From Sulfurovum sp. (GTDB lineage Bacteria; Campylobacterota; Campylobacteria; Campylobacterales; Sulfurovaceae), in NCBI GenBank assembly GCA_022729615.1, contig DZAQ01000049.1, positions 1 through 8,980 of the forward strand: a DNA stretch of 8,980 bases, given 5' to 3'. A model generated the notes under the pieces. That model did no database searches and was not told the DNA's origin. It worked only from the letters and a program-made list of their open reading frames with translations. Positions 5,458 to 8,980 of the stretch are shown one piece after another (position 1 is the stretch's first letter; each line of letters starts with the position of its first letter). The position numbers and the translations under genes are program-made.

Positions 5458-8400
5458 CAAGCGGCTCTTCGAGATAGACGCCGAGCTCTCTCGCCTCCTC
5501 GAGGATAAGTTCGCTCACCCTCATTTTGGATTCGACGATCACATCTGCCAATTTGCTTTTGATATGCAGCTCCAGCGGTCGATTGCCCGGGTAGCGTTCC
5601 GCTAGACAAAAGAGCGCCTCGGCGATCTTGGGATCGGGCATGAGATTGAGTGCGAGGATGAGCGGCGGCTGGTCTGGTTCGGGCGTGTGCTTCTCCTCTT
5701 TTTTGACGGCTATCTTCTCTTTTTTCGCCTCTTTGAGCGACTCAATTTTGAGGATATTCATGCGGGTAAAATCACCGTCTTTTGTGATCTTCACCTTGAA
5801 AGCTATCGGTTTTGTCATATCAAAATCATCTTCAAGCTCTTTGAGCCGATCTTCAAAGAGCATCAATTCGATGTTTCCATGCAGATCCATCACATTGGCG
5901 ATTCCAAACTTGTTCCCTTTTTTGGATATCTTCTCAGTGATCTCTTCGATCTTTCCTATAAAGAGCGCCTGTGTACCGTCAGCAAGCTCATCGATCTCGG
6001 AGCTCAGTGTATATTTTATCCCGTCAAGCTCTTCTCGGTATTTGTCCAATGGGTGTCCGGAGACATAAAACCCCAATGACTCCTTCTCAAACTCAAGGAT
6101 TCTCATCGAATCAAACTCTGCCGTCGTGACAAGCTCGAGCGCTACCGTCGTCATCTCCGCTTCATCTCCAAAGAGTGAACCTATTGCCATTTTTTTGGCT
6201 TGATCTGCTTTTTGGGAAGCTTCCATGATCTCCTCGATCTGAGTCAGAAGCGCCTGTCTGCTGTATCCAAAGCAATCAAGAGCTCCCGACTTGATAAGCG
6301 ATTCCACCACCCGTTTGTTGACCTTGGAAGAGTCGATGCGCGAGACAAAATCACTGGGCGAAACAAAAATACCCTCTTCTCTGGTTTTGAGAATGGAGTT
6401 GATCGCGATCTCTCCGGCACCTTTGATCGCCCCCATACCAAAGATGATCACCTCCTCCCCGTCGATCTCATCGGCAACAAACTCAAGTCCCGATCGGTTC
6501 ACATCGGGAGGAAGCAGTTTGATGCCCATGCGCCTGAGCTCATCCACATACTTGACGACTTTGTCTGTATTGTTTTTCTCCAGCGTCAAGATGGCCGCCA
6601 TAAACTCTTGGGGATAGTAGCACTTCAAAAATGAGGTATAAAATGTCACCATCGCATAGGCTGCTGAGTGCGATTTGTTGAAGCCGTACCCTGCAAATTT
6701 GACGATCAGATCAAAGAGTTCTGCCGCCTTGACTCTCGCAAATCCCTTTTCTTCGGCACCCTGCGCAAACTCCTCTTTGAGCTTGTCCATCTCCTCTTTG
6801 ATCTTTTTCCCCATCGCTCTTCGCACCAGATCGGCGCCTCCGAGTGAAAAACCGCCGATCGTCTGCACTATCTGCATCACCTGCTCTTGATAGACGATGA
6901 CGCCGTAGGTCGGCTTGAGGATAGGTTCAAGCGCATCAAACATATAGACGATCGGCGCCCGTCCATGTTTTCTCTCGACAAAATCATCCAGCATGCCCGA
7001 CTCCATAGGACCGGGACGATAGAGTGCCAGCATCGCGATGACATCCTCAAAACCGTGCGGTTTGAGCTTTTTGGCAAGCTCCTGCATCCCTGATGACTCT
7101 ATCTGGAAGAGACCGAGCGTATCGCCCTTGGAGATATACTCATAGACACCCTTGTCATTGATGTCTTCATTGACGAAATTGATCCGCTTGCCATGCCTTT
7201 TTTGCACAAGCTTGTTCGCCTCTTCGATGACTGTAAGTGTCTTGAGCCCCAAAAAGTCAAACTTGATCAGATCGACATCCTCCACATACTTCCCGCTGTA
7301 CTGCGTCGCTAATGTATCCAGACCCGTAGGCTTAAAAAGCGGTGTCTTCTGCCACAGCGGCTCATTGGAGATCACGACACCCGCCGCGTGGGTGCCGGCA
7401 TTTCTGTTGAGCCCTTCAAGAGCCTTGGCGAACTCCCAGACTCTGGCGGCATTTGGATCACTCTCTACAAGCGCCTTGATCTTGGGCTCTTTTTCGTAAG
7501 AGTGTTTCAGATCGATCCCGAGTTCATCCGGGATCAGTTTCGCCATAGCATCCGCCTTGGCATAAGGCATATCCAGCACTCTGGCTACATCTCGGATGAC
7601 CCCTTTGGCAAGCAGTTTGCCAAATGTGATAATCTGCGCGACATTGTGCCGTCCATACTGCTCCACCACATAATCAAGAATCTCTTGACGGCGCGCTTGA
7701 CAAAAATCCATATCGATATCCGGCATAGAGATCCGCTCAGGGTTCAAAAACCGCTCAAAGAGCAGACCATACGGGACAGGGTCGATATCTGTGATTTTGA
7801 GCGAATAGGCGACCAGCGACCCTGCGGCAGATCCGCGACCGGGACCGACAGGGATATCCATCCGCTTGGCAGCCCCCACAAAATCCCAAACTATGAGCAT
7901 ATAGCCGGGGAATTTCATACCATTGATGATCTCTATCTCGCTCTCCAGTCTTTCACGGTACTCTTGATGTTTCGAACTCTCCACATATGCCAAACGCTCT
8001 TCAAGCCCTCTTCTGGACTCATAAGCAAAAAGCACTTTGTCATTTTCGAGCGAATACTCCATCTGCGGCTGGGGCAGCTTCAATCCTGCCTCGGATCCCT
8101 TTTGACGGGTGAACTTGAAATTTGGGGGAGTGGGATTGCCCAATTTGATCTCAAGATCGCACTTCTCGACTATCTCAAGGGTATTCTCAAGCGCTTCGGG
8201 AATATCGGCAAAGAGCTTTGCCATCTCTTCTGGCGATTTGACATAAAATTCATGCACGGAGTGGCGCAAACGCTTCGGGTCGTCATAGAGTTTGTTCATC
8301 GCTATACACATAAAGGCTTCGTGCGCATCCGCATTCTCTCGGATCGTATAGTGCGTGTCGTTTGTAGCGATGATCTTGATATCCGCCTCTTTGGAAATTT

Positions 8401-8980
8401 GGATGATCTGGTTGTCGATACGGTGCTGATCGCCGATACCGTGGCGCATCAGCTCGAGATAAAAATCCTCCCCAAAAATCGCCTTGTACTCAAGTGCGAT
8501 TCTTTTTGCCTCCTCATATCCTTTGGCGCCGAATTTGAGATTTCGCTCGGAGCCGTTGAGATGCCAGTTGACCTCGCCTTGGAGGCAGGCAGAGGAACAG
8601 ATAAGCCCCTCGCTGTTTTCTCGGAGCAGCTTTTTGTTGATGCGCGGATAGTAATAAAAGCCGTCGATATAGGCTTGTGAACTCAGATACATCAAGTTTT
8701 TGTATCCGATCTCATTTTTGGCATAGAGACAGAGGTGAAATCGCTGGCGCGTGCTTTTGTCGCCAAGCTCCTCTTCGTTGTGCAGATAGCACTCCATCCC
8801 GATGATCGGCTTGATCCCCTCTTTTTTCATCGTCGTATAGAAATCTATCGCCCCGAACATATTGCCATGATCCGTCATCGCCACGGAGTCCATCCCAAGC
8901 TCTTTGATCTTGGCCGCCAATGCTTTGATCTTGTTGGCGCCGTCAAGCAAAGAGTATTCGGTATGCAGATGCAGATGGGT
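5444..8980 (-). CDS. dnaE: DNA polymerase III alpha subunit (5' end outside window)
   Basis: This is the catalytic subunit of the replicative polymerase. The frame is open to the right edge, and the first visible residues, THLHLHTEYSLLDG, are the start of the PHP domain, so only a few N-terminal residues are missing; 1178 residues are visible against 1160 in E. coli. In visible numbering: PHP domain about 1-280 with a full set of metal ligands; GPGRGSAAGS at 379-388; catalytic aspartates D421 and D423 in PDIDMDF, and D575 in KFDFLGLKTL; helix-hairpin-helix region about 800-900; a likely clamp-binding segment SLFG at 935-938; OB fold about 1004-1075; a charged linker (1080-1105); and a C-terminal domain like the tau-binding region. 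A TTG at 8950 could be mistaken for a start but lies inside the PHP motif. It overlaps the HEGGH membrane protein gene by 14 bases. Confidence 0.97.
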   Translation of the reverse strand, partial: THLHLHTEYSLLDGANKIKALAAKIKELGMDSVAMTDHGNMFGAIDFYTTMKKEGIKPIIGMECYLHNEEELGDKSTRQRFHLCLYAKNEIGYKNLMYLSSQAYIDGFYYYPRINKKLLRENSEGLICSSACLQGEVNWHLNGSERNLKFGAKGYEEAKRIALEYKAIFGEDFYLELMRHGIGDQHRIDNQIIQISKEADIKIIATNDTHYTIRENADAHEAFMCIAMNKLYDDPKRLRHSVHEFYVKSPEEMAKLFADIPEALENTLEIVEKCDLEIKLGNPTPPNFKFTRQKGSEAGLKLPQPQMEYSLENDKVLFAYESRRGLEERLAYVESSKHQEYRERLESEIEIINGMKFPGYMLIVWDFVGAAKRMDIPVGPGRGSAAGSLVAYSLKITDIDPVPYGLLFERFLNPERISMPDIDMDFCQARRQEILDYVVEQYGRHNVAQIITFGKLLAKGVIRDVARVLDMPYAKADAMAKLIPDELGIDLKHSYEKEPKIKALVESDPNAARVWEFAKALEGLNRNAGTHAAGVVISNEPLWQKTPLFKPTGLDTLATQYSGKYVEDVDLIKFDFLGLKTLTVIEEANKLVQKRHGKRINFVNEDINDKGVYEYISKGDTLGLFQIESSGMQELAKKLKPHGFEDVIAMLALYRPGPMESGMLDDFVERKHGRAPIVYMFDALEPILKPTYGVIVYQEQVMQIVQTIGGFSLGGADLVRRAMGKKIKEEMDKLKEEFAQGAEEKGFARVKAAELFDLIVKFAGYGFNKSHSAAYAMVTFYTSFLKCYYPQEFMAAILTLEKNNTDKVVKYVDELRRMGIKLLPPDVNRSGLEFVADEIDGEEVIIFGMGAIKGAGEIAINSILKTREEGIFVSPSDFVSRIDSSKVNKRVVESLIKSGALDCFGYSRQALLTQIEEIMEASQKADQAKKMAIGSLFGDEAEMTTVALELVTTAEFDSMRILEFEKESLGFYVSGHPLDKYREELDGIKYTLSSEIDELADGTQALFIGKIEEITEKISKKGNKFGIANVMDLHGNIELMLFEDRLKELEDDFDMTKPIAFKVKITKDGDFTRMNILKIESLKEAKKEKIAVKKEEKHTPEPDQPPLILALNLMPDPKIAEALFCLAERYPGNRPLELHIKSKLADVIVESKMRVSELILEEARELGVYLEEPLDVSS

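Noticed and set aside
5056..5508. A 150-codon plus-strand open frame opposite the HEGGH protein gene
   Set aside because: Its sequence is arginine/lysine-rich and of low complexity, as expected from reading antisense to a hydrophobic membrane protein; the real frame has clear membrane segments and motifs.
7388..8680. A 430-codon open frame on the plus strand inside dnaE
   Set aside because: It is antisense to the conserved PHP and polymerase regions, has no recognisable domain, and is explained by the codon bias of dnaE leaving the opposite frame open.

Overview
The window looks like chromosomal DNA of a Campylobacterota (epsilonproteobacterial) species, probably a Sulfurimonas/Sulfuricurvum-type chemolithoautotroph. 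That assignment is an inference. It rests on the moderate-to-low GC content, dense head-to-tail packing, the two-subunit [4Fe-4S] fumarase, the LDH-type malate dehydrogenase, and a monomeric NADP-type isocitrate dehydrogenase placed beside them. All six genes are on the minus strand, so they read from high to low coordinates. No tRNA, rRNA, insertion sequence, CRISPR array, integrase or attachment site was seen.

Layout in the direction of transcription: (1) dnaE, the replicative DNA polymerase III alpha subunit, enters from the right edge (8980) with only its first few codons missing and ends at 5444. (2) A roughly 200-residue multi-pass membrane protein with an HEGGH zinc-protease motif overlaps the end of dnaE by 14 bases (5457-4855). 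(3) A 135-base gap (4854-4720) holds a possible promoter and an inverted repeat. (4) Monomeric isocitrate dehydrogenase (4719-2536) follows. (5) An 82-base gap contains a 12-bp RNA hairpin. (6) Malate dehydrogenase (2453-1497), fumarase alpha (1493-642, TTG start) and fumarase beta (629-75) follow at gaps of 3 and 12 bases. (7) The last 74 bases carry a perfect TATAAT next to a near-perfect 18-bp palindrome and probably lead to another gene beyond the window.

The icd, mdh and two fumarase genes encode enzymes of one pathway. Fumarase interconverts fumarate and malate, malate dehydrogenase interconverts malate and oxaloacetate, and isocitrate dehydrogenase interconverts isocitrate and 2-oxoglutarate. 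In autotrophic Campylobacterota these steps can run in the CO2-fixing direction of the reductive TCA cycle. The window does not contain the diagnostic rTCA enzymes (ATP-citrate lyase, 2-oxoglutarate:ferredoxin oxidoreductase), so the direction of flux is not proven here. The tight mdh-fumarase junctions, with Shine-Dalgarno sequences built into or touching the preceding stop codons, indicate translational coupling.

I see no obviously new multi-gene system. The least explained items are the HEGGH membrane protein coupled to dnaE, the complete PHP metal site in DnaE, the sense-strand-specific hairpin between icd and mdh, and the palindrome/-10 arrangement at the left end.
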